From contig SGPL01000005.1 in the NCBI GenBank assembly GCA_004802705.1, positions 89,564 through 153,563 of the forward strand: 64,000 bases of DNA, given 5' to 3'. This DNA is from Bondarzewia mesenterica (taxonomy: Eukaryota; Basidiomycota; Agaricomycetes; Russulales; Bondarzewiaceae). Positions 25,801-37,199 of the stretch are shown here, in pieces (the stretch's first letter is position 1; every line of letters starts with the position of its first letter). Both the position numbers and the translations under genes were made by a program. The notes beneath the pieces are model-generated. The model saw only the letters and a program-made list of their open reading frames with translations. It did not search any database and had not been told where the DNA came from.

Positions 25801-25837
25801 TTAGCTGGCAGACGTTATCAAGGCGGCGCATACTTGA
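22816..25837 (+). CDS. Secreted GMC oxidoreductase (AA3-type, aryl-alcohol or glucose oxidase-like)
   Basis: FAD-dependent alcohol or sugar oxidase/dehydrogenase that typically supplies H2O2 or reduced quinones outside the cell. I start at 22816 so that the signal peptide (VAFSILFSTATSVALQ) is N-terminal; an in-frame ATG exists at 22744. Motifs across about 17 exons: Rossmann DYLIIGGGTAGLALASRL, GMC signature 1 GKLLGGSSGLN, signature 2 SAGVFQSPQLLELSGIG, catalytic His in SAQHPMGTAAMG, and second active-site position in GTHLQSTVYAIAEK. The C-terminus is ADVIKAAHT. Introns 25572-25624 and 25747-25804 both use GC donors with otherwise perfect consensus. No disabling change is seen. The exact substrate class cannot be fixed from sequence. 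Confidence 0.92.
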
Positions 25838-26148
25838 GTATCGTGCGCTGAGAAGGTCGCGCGGCTTGGACTTGTGCTACGAATCTTCCGAGAATTCCTG
25901 TCGAGCGATATTGTCTCATATGGTTGTATAAGTATTGTATAGATGTGTCGACCACATATAGATGTAATAAATGTTGGCGTAGAGGTTGTGCGTAGGTGGG
26001 CTTGAGACAAACGGGTCGATGAGTGTTCGATATTCGCCTTTCTGGGCTCTCAAAATATTTTGTATGCGAGCAGGTCCATACATAACCTTGAACGCAAACA
26101 CTTGCACTTGCATATACGAGTTAGTAATCTTGTACTAGTTGGTCCTTG
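25838..26148. other. Intergenic downstream of GMC gene
   Basis: Nothing recognised; it carries the presumed 3' UTR and terminator of the GMC gene. Confidence 0.4.
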
Positions 26149-26640
26149 CTGAGCTCAGAGCAATTCCGGAGCGGTGAAAAGGACATTGCCTAATTCGGAA
26201 ATTGTAAATTTCCTAATTTAGGACATGCGACTCGTTTAATCACAACAGGCATTAACCCATATCAAATTGGCCAATTCCTTTCTGAAAGCAATCTTACCCT
26301 CAAAATTTCGGCAAATATTCAGACTTCCCCAAAATACTACTGAAATTTTAAATTTCAGCCTTTCCAAATTTATATATTATGCATCAGGAGAAACTTTACT
26401 GATCCTAAGAAGAAACCTATCATTTCAGACAAGCTGAACTAGCAAAAAATTTTCCTTAGAAGGAAAATTTACAGTACCTTCAGCTCAGCTGAAAGTAAAG
26501 GTTTCGGGCTCAATTTGGTTGCACATGTGACCAACCTGCCATATTTAATTTCGGACTTGCTGATTTTTTATATTTCTACCAAATTTCAGACAAAACAACA
26601 GAACTTCTAAAAATTTAAGGCCCAGATTGAATTCAGAAGC
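26149..26640. repeat. AT-rich island with clustered inverted repeats
   Basis: Within about 350 bp there are five short palindromes or hairpins. They are CTGAGCTCAG (26149-26158), an imperfect 34 bp hairpin (26189-26222), CTGAAATTTTAAATTTCAG (26340-26358), an 11 bp perfect arm AAATTTTCCTT with a 2 nt loop (26447-26470), and TTCAGCTCAGCTGAA (26479-26493). The surrounding DNA is distinctly more AT-rich than its neighbours and non-coding. It may be the remnant of a MITE or other non-autonomous element, or a structured regulatory region. I could not find clean terminal inverted repeats or a target duplication. Confidence 0.5.
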
Positions 26641-27486
26641 TCTTCAGGGTGTCTTATTTTAAATAATGCCTCTTGTGGACCAGCTACAAATAAAGACTTT
26701 GCCGCGCCACAACACTCGGCATGACCTACTAGACCTCGGACACCATAACGATATTGTGCATAATAATATGCAACCCTTGGCCATGTCACGTGATTGTCCT
26801 CATATGTGTAGTTACTAGTAAATGGTTACGCTGCTCTCCTCCACGCTCGCTACCCCTCCTCATCCTCGCCTACAAACAGCGCGACCCCGCAGAACGCACA
26901 CTCTGGGACCTCCTCATGCACGCCGCGGGTGTGCACCTGGTGCACATCGGATCCAGGGCGGGCGCTGTTGACAAGCTGGTGGAAATTTGGGTCAGCGGGC
27001 CCGCCTTGCACTCGGATCGGCGTTGAACGACCACGGGATTTTGGACGGTCGTTTCCTGAGCTCGACGTCACAGCCGCATCGACCGCCTCACGTTGGACCA
27101 GGTACTATGTATCCTGCCGCATTCACGAGATACATTCATCTACATCTTATTCTGGTGCGTACTCTCGAATAATACCACGATCTAAGCTACCAAGATACCC
27201 CCCAGTGATGCATCATTGCTCTCCAGTCATTCACATCTGATGTGATTGTGTGCCAATGCGTATGCGCTTCACTTATTTACAAGTTGAAATATGCATCAGC
27301 GCATGCGAGGGTAGAATTGTTTGCCTTGAGACTCAGTGTCGACATGCTTGAAAATGAAGTACATCCATTTCAATCAGTCACAGTGATTATAAACAAATCA
27401 TAGGCGGACACACGAAGGTTCCAACCACGATAGAATTCAAAGCATGCCGAGTCCGCAGGGAATTTAAAGGGAAACAAAAGCCAAAA
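26641..27486. other. Non-coding or decayed stretch, unrecognised GC-rich patch
   Basis: A GC-rich patch at about 26830-27110 has an open frame (LAYKQRDPAERTLWDLL) whose composition is gene-like, but I cannot match it to a family. It may be a remnant, given the pseudogenes on the right. Confidence 0.3.
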
Positions 27487-27950
27487 TCACTTCGCCATGT
27501 CTCGCTCATCCTCCGTCTGCTTGATAAGAGCCAGAGCTGCCTCTAAGCGAGGAACAACCGAGCATTTGAACATCTTTGGCCGACTGTGTCCACAGCAAGT
27601 CATCAGCATTGCCGACACAAACGACACTAGCGACGCATTTGAATGATATTAGGCACCTCACTATGCCGTTGGTAAACTCGATTTCTGGCTCGATGACGGC
27701 TCCGTTCGCATCCTTCGGCTTGGAGACGGTGTAAACGGAAAGGACAGATGCGATCGTAATCCATAACCTGTCCAAGGTGAGGCACCGACCGGGACAGTCA
27801 CTGCAAATCGCGCCCAGGTGACATGGTCGCAAAACGATCATTGGGAAAGTGCCAAGACGAACTCACCGTTGTCCGAACCCAAATACGATGTGAGGCACAT
27901 CGTTGTTCCCAACAGCAGTGGCCTCCGTATCATTATCAGCAATCCCACTG
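27487..27950 (-). pseudogene. 3' fragment of a cytochrome P450 (heme-binding end)
   Basis: The minus strand reads VPHIVFGFGQR, a GTGAGT intron, then DCPGRCLTLDRLWITIAS, KPKDANGAVIEPEIEFTNG, a second intron, and PKMFKCSVVPR to a stop at 27487. This is the heme loop with its Cys ligand and the C-terminal strands of a P450. Everything upstream (anchor, I-helix, ExxR) is missing. Instead, the same reading frame continues upstream into guanine deaminase sequence. Splice sites and frame of the fragment look intact, so its truncation is by rearrangement rather than point mutation. Confidence 0.8.
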
Positions 27951-29095
27951 GGCACTCGGGCGCTTTCAGACCTCACGCCCTCTCGCATCCTCGAAACGCC
28001 TACCGCCCATCACATAGCGTCTATTAAATCCGCGCTGTGTCCACCCGCGATGCCCGACCCGAGCCCAACATGCACGCCATGGCGCAGCGCTTCGCACAGA
28101 TGCAGAGGCCGGGCTGAAAAGTAAGCGTTGGAGAGCGGGCAATGTGCGAGAGCCGTCCCGTGTGCGGATAGGTGCGCCAGTTGGGTCGGCGACCGGAAAG
28201 TGCAATGCGCTTGGATCGCACGTTCGCCCAATAGATGATGCCTGTGATGAGGAAGGAAAAGCGGCATGAAGTAAGTTATAACGTCGATGTGGGGGATCTC
28301 GGGATGAGAGTGACTTACTCAGTTGAACACATCGATGTCCTCGGTGCCGCGTTGGGTACGGACGCAGTCGACTTGGTCGCGCGCTTCGGCGAGGTGACTC
28401 TGAATGCGGACGCCTGTGCATGTGGCCAGCTCGCCGAGGCCTTGCAGGAGTGCATCAGAACAGGTCGGCACGAAACGCGGCGTGAGCACGGGCTCGACGA
28501 GGCGCATGTGGGGTGGGAGGCCTGCGGTGAGCACGTTCATGTGGTCGATGAAGGACGAGGCGGCGATGATGGCTTGGTAGGAGGTGTGTTCGGTGTACAT
28601 GCGATGCATGGAGATGTCCATGGACAGTTTGCCGATGAACGCGCGCAGGCCGGCTTATTGCATGACCTTGGCGAGGATGATGCTGTTGTCACAAAAATTG
28701 ACGTCAAGGTGTGTTGGGTGAAAAAGAAAGGGTCAGTCACCCGCACTTGGATTCTTCTTTGATCGTGCTGAACAGTAGGACCGCGCCGGTACCATTCTGC
28801 ACTAGTCTCTGGGCCAAGCGTTGGTACACCGTCTGGGCGAGCTCGGGTTCGCTATCGATGCGTTCCTCGGCTTTGAAAGCATAACCGTCAAGCCATTTCA
28901 TCAGTGGCATATGCAGTCCAGTTCCTTGGTACAGAAATTGCGGAGCATGGAGATGGAGGTCGCAAAAGGTGGGCAAGAAAAGCTTCTGTGAGGCACGGTG
29001 ATGATGGGCTCGTGAGCGCTGTCCAGAAGAGATATTCTTTTCAATATGTTACCATCCCGATACCCTGTCACGTGCTCAGTTGGACCTAGGAGAAT
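27951..29095 (-). pseudogene. Guanine deaminase pseudogene, 3'-truncated and fused to P450 fragment
   Basis: Guanine deaminase (amidohydrolase, Zn-dependent; guanine to xanthine) is recognisable by FCDLHLHAPQF (HxH metal motif), LVEPVLTPRFVPTCSD, VRIQSHLAEARDQVD, IQAHCTF and GTALAHCPLSNAYFSARP. N-terminal remnants (EHVTGYRDGNILKR, SAHEPIITVP) reach 29095. Lesions: in-frame TAA at 28655-28657 in VMQ*AGLRAF, in-frame TGA at 28010-28012 in DAM*WAVGVSRMREG, a frame change near 28985-28995, and the conserved catalytic Asp replaced by Gly (VGLGSGIAGG where the family has TD). Both stops fit single C-to-T changes (CAA, CGA). The C-terminal quarter is gone and the frame runs into a P450 end at about 27950. 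Clearly non-functional as guanine deaminase. Confidence 0.88.
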
Positions 29096-29691
29096 ATCCG
29101 GAATGTATTACCTTTGACAAGGTTACGGGGTCTATGCATGAGCGGCAACGTCCGGAACAAACAATGACCCTATAAGGAAGGCGATGTTACCATATTAGTA
29201 GCTGGTCTCTCCCGGATTCCATACAAAACAGCAGGTTATTATCCGAGTCGGTCACTATTGAACAAGAATTCCAGTTTTTTTATAGCAGATTTCCGGCCTG
29301 TGCCTCCTTTCAGGGTCCTGTGAACCAACAGAAACCGACCAAGTAGATAACAAGGTGCGTTTTCCATCATTTCCATAGTCGAAATTGCTCTCCTAAGTAC
29401 TAACAAACGTATCCGTCAACTAGAATTTGAAGAGCTTCAACTCAGCTACCGGTCTTCGCTCATCGTATGATTCGTTAAATCTGTCACGACTATGTTCTAA
29501 TTATCCTCATTCCCTCTCATGATTTGTGTAGTCGCACAACGCTGCTGCCTCTTTTGACCTCAACGGACTGTTAGCGTCATCAAATCTGCGATCATCTGAA
29601 TCTGTTCAGCAACTCGCTTCTTTTGCACACATAAAGTGACCCCGAGTTAGCCATGCTAGGACTGCTACAGACATTGTCCTCTGTGGAAGCC
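29096..29691. other. Intergenic, divergent gap before GH92
   Basis: No coding or RNA signal was recognised; the region presumably holds the GH92 promoter. Confidence 0.45.
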
Positions 29692-32600
29692 ATGTTTGTG
29701 CAGCGGAGATTTCTCGTGACTCACTTATGCCTTCTTGTCCTTTCCGTGCTTGCAAGTCACGCACCGCCTGCAACATTTCAAGATCCCAAGAGCAAAGCTG
29801 TAGATCACATCAATCCGTACGTATGCTCTTGTTTCTGCTACGGCACAGATATCATCGAACACGTTCCTGAGTCGCTCGAGTGCGTGTCTTCTCGCACGAA
29901 CTGCCGTGCTCGGAGACAAATCGGCGGATAACTGACGCGACGTTGTCGGTATTCTTTCTTCCATGATGTGCATGTGGTCTATCGTTTTCTTTGCCTCGCT
30001 TACTGTCAAAATTTATCACTTATAACTTGAATAGGCTTATAGGAAATGGAGGGGATACACCAAATGGCTCTGGAGGCATGATCCCGAGCACCGCTCCTCC
30101 GTTTGCTATGACAAGATGGGTCGCACAGACCCCGTGAAAACTACGTGTCCATGACGCCGTATAATTACACCGATATGTCCATTCATGGCTTCCAGGGAAC
30201 TCACCAGCCAGCTATATGGATGGGCGAGAGCGGCCAGGTTGTCGTGGTACCTGGTGCTGGCCAGGTTCGGAGCGTCTTCGAGCAAAGGGGAATGAACTTC
30301 AGCCACGAAGACGAGGTTCTGACCCCCAGCTACTACAAATCTATTTTATCAGCTATAGAAGGGGGCACAATTGTCGCCGAACAGAGCGCCAGTAGGTCAT
30401 GGCTTTAAACATTATCACAATTCCATCGCGGTGATTTAGCACTGTGATCCTAGGTTCTCGTGTTGGTCACTTGAGATTTACATTCAGCAACACGAACGCT
30501 CCATATGTTCTTCTTGAAGCCACGCGTGCCTCGGTCGTAGGGTCTGCGGATACATCAAATCTCACTTATCCCTTCGGCAGTATCTCAATCGACCCCTTAA
30601 ACCAAGAGATAACAGGCTCGAATCCTGAGAGACAGGACTTCATCATTGGACCTAACCCGGCACCGTCATTCCGCGGTTACTTCTGCGCACGCTTCGATGC
30701 GCCTTTTGCAGGCTGGGGAACATTCGCCAATGGCACATCGTATCCTAATGAGAAGGAGCGCAACGGAACTATGCTAAGTGGATACGCTTCGTTCGAAAAA
30801 GACACGCGCGTGGCGAATGTGCGCGTCGGAGTATCCTTCATCTCTGTTGAGCAGGCTCGGAGAAACCTGGACAGCGAAATTCCGGATGGAACTACGCTGG
30901 AACAGACGGCGAGGAATACTCGGGCAGAGTGGGCAGAGAAGCTGGATCGAATCGCAGTCAAGGGTGCATCTCAAGACGACTTGGCTGTGTTATACACGGC
31001 AGTGTTCCATTCACTTCAGGTGATTTTCTTCACGCCTATAGCTGCTTTTGGTTATGGCTGAATTAGGACAGTACCCGTATGAACAAAGCGAGTACGGACA
31101 TTATTATTCTGGTTACGACGACACCGTGCATGAGGGAGAGTCATACACAGGATATTCCATCTGGGTATGCTTGTTCGATTTAATTTTGGCCGACGTTGAC
31201 GACTAGTTGACAGGATACTTTCCGAGCTGCATGGGCCTGGCAAATTCTCCTCGCACCAGAAAGGATTCCTGGCATGGTGCAAAGCATGGTGCAAGATTAC
31301 AAAGAAGTGAGCTTTGATCACATTCACTATTCTCTATACTGGAAGACTTGTTTCAGGGTGGATGGCTGCCGATGTGGAAAAACATAGTGGGTACGTGGAA
31401 AGCTCTCAAATGAGGATTTGTCACGGCCTACTGTTTTTATCTATTCGAATACAGAGACAAACATCATGGTGAGAGACAATTTGATTGTGCGTACGAATTC
31501 CACTTACCTCCAGGTCTCAGGTCGGTACCCATGCGGACTCGTTGATTGCTGAGGCCGTCCTCAAAAACATCACCGGCTTCGACCTTGAAACGGCATATGA
31601 AGCAGTCCACAAAGATGCGACCGTACCACCGGTAGATGATGACACCATCTCGTGCGTCTCCCTATTGAAGCGAAAGACCTGATCGAGCGTTCGAATATTA
31701 TCACAGATACTATGACAGAGAAGAACATGTCGGTTACGAAGTCCGCGCCGGGTTATCGTTAGTGTACGAGACTAAAGGATGGGTAGCCGACAATATTCAT
31801 TCCGAGTCAGCTTCGCGGACTCTGGATTATGCCTGTTCGTTCATTGCTTACCCGTTCCATGTTTTCTGACGACAATTCTGCGTCTAGACGACGACTTTGC
31901 CGTTTCTGTTCTCGCATCGTTGCTGAACAAGACCGAAGACGCGCAATTCTTCCGCAACCGCTCCATGAGGGCGCCGTTCACTATCTTCAATAATGATTCC
32001 GGTTTTATGGAAGCCAGGAACGCTGACGGCTCGTGGGCGGGCGAGAATGCGGGCTGGACAGAGGGCGACAAATGGGCATATTCTTTCGACGTGGTGCATG
32101 CAATAGACGAACTCATTGAAGCCAGAGGTGGCAAAGCGGCGTTTGTCAGAAGTTTGGATGCGCACTTCGATGGCGGTGAGCCTGTCGATATGTCTCGCAT
32201 CTGCTTGAGTCTGCCATTGATGTGCATGATCTAGGCCATAATGATCATACGAATGAAGTAAGTGGCAGCGATCACCTAGAATATCTGCGTGCATCTGACC
32301 GGCTCATGTAGCCATCGCATCATATTCCATATCTCTATGCCCTTGCTAGAGCAGCATCAACGGGGCAAGAACGCATCCGCGATGTCACTTTCAAAAATTA
32401 CAACAACACTGTTGACGGGCTCTCCGGTGTAAGTGCTTTTCCTGCATCAAATATAAATGATATCTTCATAATTGGTGGTCTTTTGAAGAACGAAGATTGT
32501 GGACAGATGAGTGCTTGGTACATCTTCAGTGCCATGGGGTTCTACCCTGTGAACCCCGTTTCCGGCGAATATGTGATCGGATCGTGCGTCTCTAGACTTT

Positions 32601-32884
32601 CCGTATTCGCTATCCTCAGCTGACAATTCCTACCTGACCTGATCAGGCCTCTTTTCGATGAGATGAGCCTTCGGATACCTGGTGCCCGTTCACCTCTTCG
32701 TATCACGTCTCTCGGCGCACCCACGAAGGCATATGTCCAGTCAGTGACTGTCAATGGGGAACACCTCAACGATCCTATCATCAAGCATGAGCAGATTGCT
32801 CACGGTGGAGAGATCGTTATTATGATGAGTTCTCAGCCACAGGAATGGGCTTCTGAGACACTCATTGGCCAGGTCAGTAGTTAG
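29692..32884 (+). CDS. Secreted glycoside hydrolase family 92 alpha-1,2-mannosidase
   Basis: Ca-dependent exo-alpha-mannosidase family that trims mannans and N-glycans outside the cell. The start at 29692 places a signal peptide first (VTHLCLLVLSVLASHA). Over ten exons encode the N-terminal beta domain (IGNGGDTPNGSGGMIPSTAPP, IHGFQGTHQPAIW) and the (alpha/alpha)6 barrel (YPYEQSEYGHYYSGYDDT, GYSIWDTFRAAW, ETNIMVGTHADSLIAEA). The C-terminal hallmark is GLSGNEDCGQMSAWYIFSAM, followed by GFYPVNP. Length is about 770 residues, as expected. One anomaly: CCCC at 30130-30133 must be CCC to continue from WVAQT to RENYVSMTPY, otherwise the frame stops at once. A homopolymer error is the simplest explanation. 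Confidence 0.9.
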
Positions 32885-33272
32885 TCGATGCAGTTGAACA
32901 AGTAACCGTAGTGCTGCCATATCTTTGCACGAGTTACAATGATCGAGAACGCGGAGTGATTGGTAGGACGGTAGCTTGAAGTGACTAACTTGCAGTCCAT
33001 GTATTCCTCGTGAAGTTGCCCATATACTGTACCTACCAATTTACGGCCCTGCGCTGTGTTCGGATAAGTTCCGTGCCAACTTATCCTGCACTTACTTGCC
33101 CTGGTAAGGTATGTACATTAGTCCCTTGACGACTGTCTGTCTCAGTCCGTGTACACTACTTGACGGTGAGTACGGTTCAGTCTGCAAAAAGGAATGAGAT
33201 CCAATGTTACATCGCTCGAAATACATACAAAGTGTCACGAAAAGGAAAAGAAAAGGTGACAAAGAAGCAATT
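32885..33272. other. Intergenic, convergent gap
   Basis: Gap between the 3' ends of GH92 and the DnaJ gene; nothing distinctive. Confidence 0.45.
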
Positions 33273-35119
33273 TCAGTGCCCGCGTCCATTCTGCGTGAAA
33301 TGGAACTGGAACCCGCTTCCAGCGTGTTGGAAGAACTGGAACGGATTGCCTCCATGGAACGTGTTGGCACCGCCGAACGGGTTCCCGCCCTGTTGACCGC
33401 CCATGGGATCGTTGGGATCATCGCCGTTGTCGAAGCGCTGCCGCAGCTCAGGGTTGGAGAGAACCTCGTAAGCTTCATTAACGGCCGCCATCTTCGCCTC
33501 GCTGCCACCCTTGTCTGGATGCGCTTTTTTTCGTCGCATTGCGACTGAAAGGGGGTGAACACGCAAGCCAGCTGGTGGAAATTAGAATACGCACTATGCT
33601 TTCTTGATCGTCTTCTCGTCAGCATCACGCGCGACATCCAGGACTTTGTAGTAATCTTTTTGTCGCGATTGCTTCAATAGACGCTGAGCTTTCTGTAGGC
33701 GGGCGTGGATCTAGAGCAAGATGATCAGCCAGCTGCAGATGTCGACAAGGGCAGCTCACGTACTTCACGGTTACCTCCACCACTCGCGTCCCACGCGCGC
33801 TCGAACATCAGCACGGCTTCTTCCCATTGCTCCCGAGCGAGCAATGCCTCTCCCTTACCCAGCAATCCGTCAATATCACGGTCCATATCGGCCATCCTCA
33901 ACAGCTCATCGCACCACCGCTCTCCCGCGCGAGCCTGGCTGAGCTGGAGATACGAACGGCATAGTGCACGCATAACATCCTGACGTCGCGGGCTCGCAAG
34001 GCGTGGTGGAGTGATAGGGATGTTCAATGGGAGCTCGAGCATAGATGGTGCGGCATTAGAATCGAGTGCGCTGTCGAACGTCGCGAGGAAGCCGGTGCCT
34101 GGCGAGCTCGGAGACGCGTCTTTCGACGCAGAACCTAAGAGGAAGCCGACAATGCCCTTCCAGTCTTCTGAAGCCATGAACTTGTCAAGCTTCGCGAAGG
34201 ACTTGTCAAGGGACTTGACGAGACGATGTGCGCTTGCGCACGGCTTAGAGTCGGGATCGAAATGCAGACATTGCTTAAGTGCAGAAAGGGGAGTATTAGA
34301 CGCGGGCATGTAAAAGTAAGAAAGACGGAATATGCGAAGAAAGGCTGCGGTCGAGGGGTGCGTGATATGGGATAATCGGCTGTTCAAACAAAGCGGCATT
34401 AACGGCAGTGCTCATTTTTTTGAGAGAGAACAAATCACGCACTTTAAGTCTCCCACGGCTTGCTCGAAATCCCCAGCTGCCAGAGCACAGTAGGCTCTTT
34501 GTTGTCGAATATTCACTGAATGCGATGCGGTCTTCAGCGCCTGGGTTGCGGCCTCTTCGCAGGCCGTCCACAGTTTGGCTCTCTGCGCTTTTGCAACCTT
34601 CTTGGCCGCCATTTCGCCGTCCGACACGTCGAGGAGAAGGTCCATAGCCGTTTTGTCCGTTTTGTTTTTGGCCTGATAGCGCTTCAGCGCGTCCCGCGCG
34701 TCAGACCACCGTCCCTCCTTCGCAAATATCTTGGCCTTCATGAGGTACGCCCCAGTAAACGTTTCAGAGGTAAGTGCCAGGACTTGGTCGAAGTCCGCAA
34801 GAGCGTTTGCGTGCCGGCCAAGCGAGAAATAGGCAGTCGCTCGTTTATAATACAATGCATAGTCGGCGGGCGATTGTGCTGCAGAAATAACGTATAAAGT
34901 GAAGCACATGTAAGGCAAAGCCATTACAACTTACTTATAGCTTCTGTATAAGCAGCAGCAGCATCGTTAAACTGTCCCGAAGATAATAGAACATTGGCAC
35001 GGTTTATCAAGGGCATAAGCCCTGGTGGATACAGCGCAGCACCTCCATTTGGGTCTGCGTAGGACGAAGCAATAAAAGACAGGAGAAAAAAGACCGTAAA
35101 GCACCGCGAATGTGTGCAT
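33273..35119 (-). CDS. ER TPR/DnaJ co-chaperone (DNAJC3/P58IPK type)
   Basis: Lumenal co-chaperone of BiP with N-terminal TPR repeats and a C-terminal J domain. Reading from 35119, MHTFAVLYGLF plus LLSFIASSYA forms a clean signal peptide before DPNGGAALYPPG. TPR motifs follow (ANVLLSSGQFNDAAAAYTEA, YYKRATAYFSLGRHANALAD, QRAYCALAAGDFEQA, LAREQWEEAVLMFERA). The J domain near the end reads DYYKVLDVARDADEKTIKKA, then AHPDKGG with the HPD motif and NEAYEVLSNPELRQRFDNG. A Gly/Phe-rich tail follows. Two homopolymers break the literal frame: A6/T6 at 35086-35091 (five needed) and T7 at 33525-33531 (six needed). In a conserved single-copy chaperone these are most likely sequencing errors. Confidence 0.88.
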
Positions 35120-35348
35120 TAGGAGGAGAAAATGGAACTCTAGAGGGAAGCTGTATTGCCAGAAGACCGTCAGTAGTTGAATTCTGAACAGACACGTTGC
35201 CGAACGGAAAGAGAAAGCCGTTCTCATCACGTGCTGAAGCGCTGACGGTTTGTCGAACAATTCGCATTTTTCACGTACATACATGCATACAACAAAGCCA
35301 CCACGCTTATCACGAGTACATCACAAGAAGAGAATTTCGGCGATCACG

Positions 35349-37199
35349 CTACAGCAACAACTCGCTCGCCTTCGCAATAGCTTGCGCTTCTGCCTCGCTT
35401 GCGTCCTCCGGGACCTCAAAAGGCAAGAACCCCAGCATACGCTTGCCTTCAACGCTCGCAATATCCTGGAATGCTCCCCGATTGATAAACTGAGACTCGC
35501 CTTCCCCTCCAGGGAAATCACTGTCAGATAAGAAAGCGAAAGATTGATACTCTTCATCATATCCGCAAAAATTGAATGCACGTACGGAGCGGGAAGACCA
35601 CGGATGAAGTTATTCCTCTGGTCTCTCAGATAATCGGCACTTGAAGCCCGAGTCGGTGAATCCCAAGGGTTTACAAAAAATTGTAGAAAAACTCACTTGT
35701 GGACCGTCAAGGGTACTGCAGGTATGTAAAGCACAGACGAATCATTTTTTCCTGTATGCTCGCCTTCAACTGCATGGATAACATCGCAGTGCCCTATGAA
35801 TTGTATGTGAGCACTGCTTCAGAAATTCATTTTTAATAATCCTTTACAGAAGATCTGATCGCCCGGCTCTACTTTTGGTGCTGACACCATTGTGCGCTCG
35901 AGTTGCAAGTGCGGATGTAAAGATGGGTTCAATTCTTGTGTCTTGCCCATGACACTGCCAGGGAATGCCGTGCTCTCGAGATCGGGCACCCAGTCGCGGA
36001 GGGAGCGGCCCTGTTGCGGACGGAAGAAAGGACGAAGCATCAAGTAGGCAGATGCTAAAGGAAGCATCGGACAGACGCGCAAGGTGCCTTCAGATGGGCC
36101 AGTAGTTGAGAGCGAAGTCCAACCTTGCCAAGGACGGAAGACCGTGCATTGATTTCTAGTTCATGGACGTTAGCGGGACGGAAATTCACGGACGATACAC
36201 TATACTACGAATACTTACGCGGCATCGTATAAATCCTGGTTGGAATTGATTCTTGGGGACGCGTCGAACGGATCGTGCTCTGTCCACTTACCCGCGAAGA
36301 TGTTCTTGAAGCAAGACCTAAATTGTGGGTCCTCCCATCGCTCAATCGAACCGCCGTCAATGTGGGGTCCAAGAACAAACGAGCTATCACCAGGCGACCT
36401 GATCCGGAAGCGGTCATAGTAGGAGATCGGTGTGCGTAGGCTTATCTTCGTCGAACGGTCAGACACGTGCCAGAGGTTAAGTAACTGGAGTTGAGATTCT
36501 ATCAGAGCAGGGTGCGTCCTCGCTAACGTCTGTGCTTTTGAGTTATAAACCTCATACACCTGGACATTCTCAGGTGGGAAACCTAGAGGGTCGGACCAGT
36601 AAGTGAGGAATGTGGAACAAAAATTCATAGCTAGGCAAGCACTGGACCTTTAACTCGCTCTGCATTGTCAGCGACGTAAGTTTTCAGACTTTGCTTCCAC
36701 GCGAGTGCTTCCTAGAAATGGAATGAGCTCGGTTTGATGGTCGTGCTGCTAATCTCACCTCCTTCGGTACGCCGCCAGTAATGATGACAACACCAGTTTT
36801 CTTGATCGCTGCGATCTGCTCAGAGGACAACCCTTTCCGTATATCCGCAAATGGGAATCTCGGGATAATCTAAAGCCATCAAAAGATTGGGAGAACATTG
36901 AGGGATGGGCTTACATCCGCTCCTTTGGTCGCCACCTCCTCAACAGCCTCATTCAAGCTGTCGAGGACCTCGCGCCAGCTCTCGACAAGTTCATCCCGCC
37001 AGATTTGTTTCTTTAGCTCAGCAAAGCGAGGAGGGAAAACGGTGTCAGCGCCACCAGATAGGGTAGTGAAGACGGATGCGATAGATCCCTCTGCCTTGGG
37101 CTTCCTTATACTGGCAACCGCTGCCAGGCCACGTCGAGAAGGACGCGGGAAGGAAACGTAGGCAGGACAAGAACGGGGAAGGCGACGATTCAAAGGCAT
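35349..37199 (-). CDS. DUF1479 (Gig2/YbiU-like) oxygenase-fold protein, possibly mitochondrial
   Basis: Member of the DUF1479 family (PF07350), double-stranded beta-helix proteins resembling Fe(II)/2OG dioxygenases; biochemical role unsettled. The N-terminus (MPLNRRLPRSCPAYVSFPRP, then SRRGLAAVASIRK) is basic and hydroxylated, like a mitochondrial presequence. Motifs: GLSSEQIAAIKKTGVVIITG, GFPPENVQVYEVYNSKAQ, LARTHP, LLNLWH, and the metal-binding-like FVLGPHIDGGSIERWED. Further on are QGRSLRDWVPDLESTAFPGS, HCDVIHAVEG, GLPAPDFPGGEGESQFINRG and LGFLPFEVPEDASEAEAQAI. All introns resolve to GT-AG sites. One removes a misleading in-frame segment around 35480-35550, another around 36595-36650. No disabling change was seen. 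Head-to-tail with the DnaJ gene at 230 bp. Confidence 0.9.
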
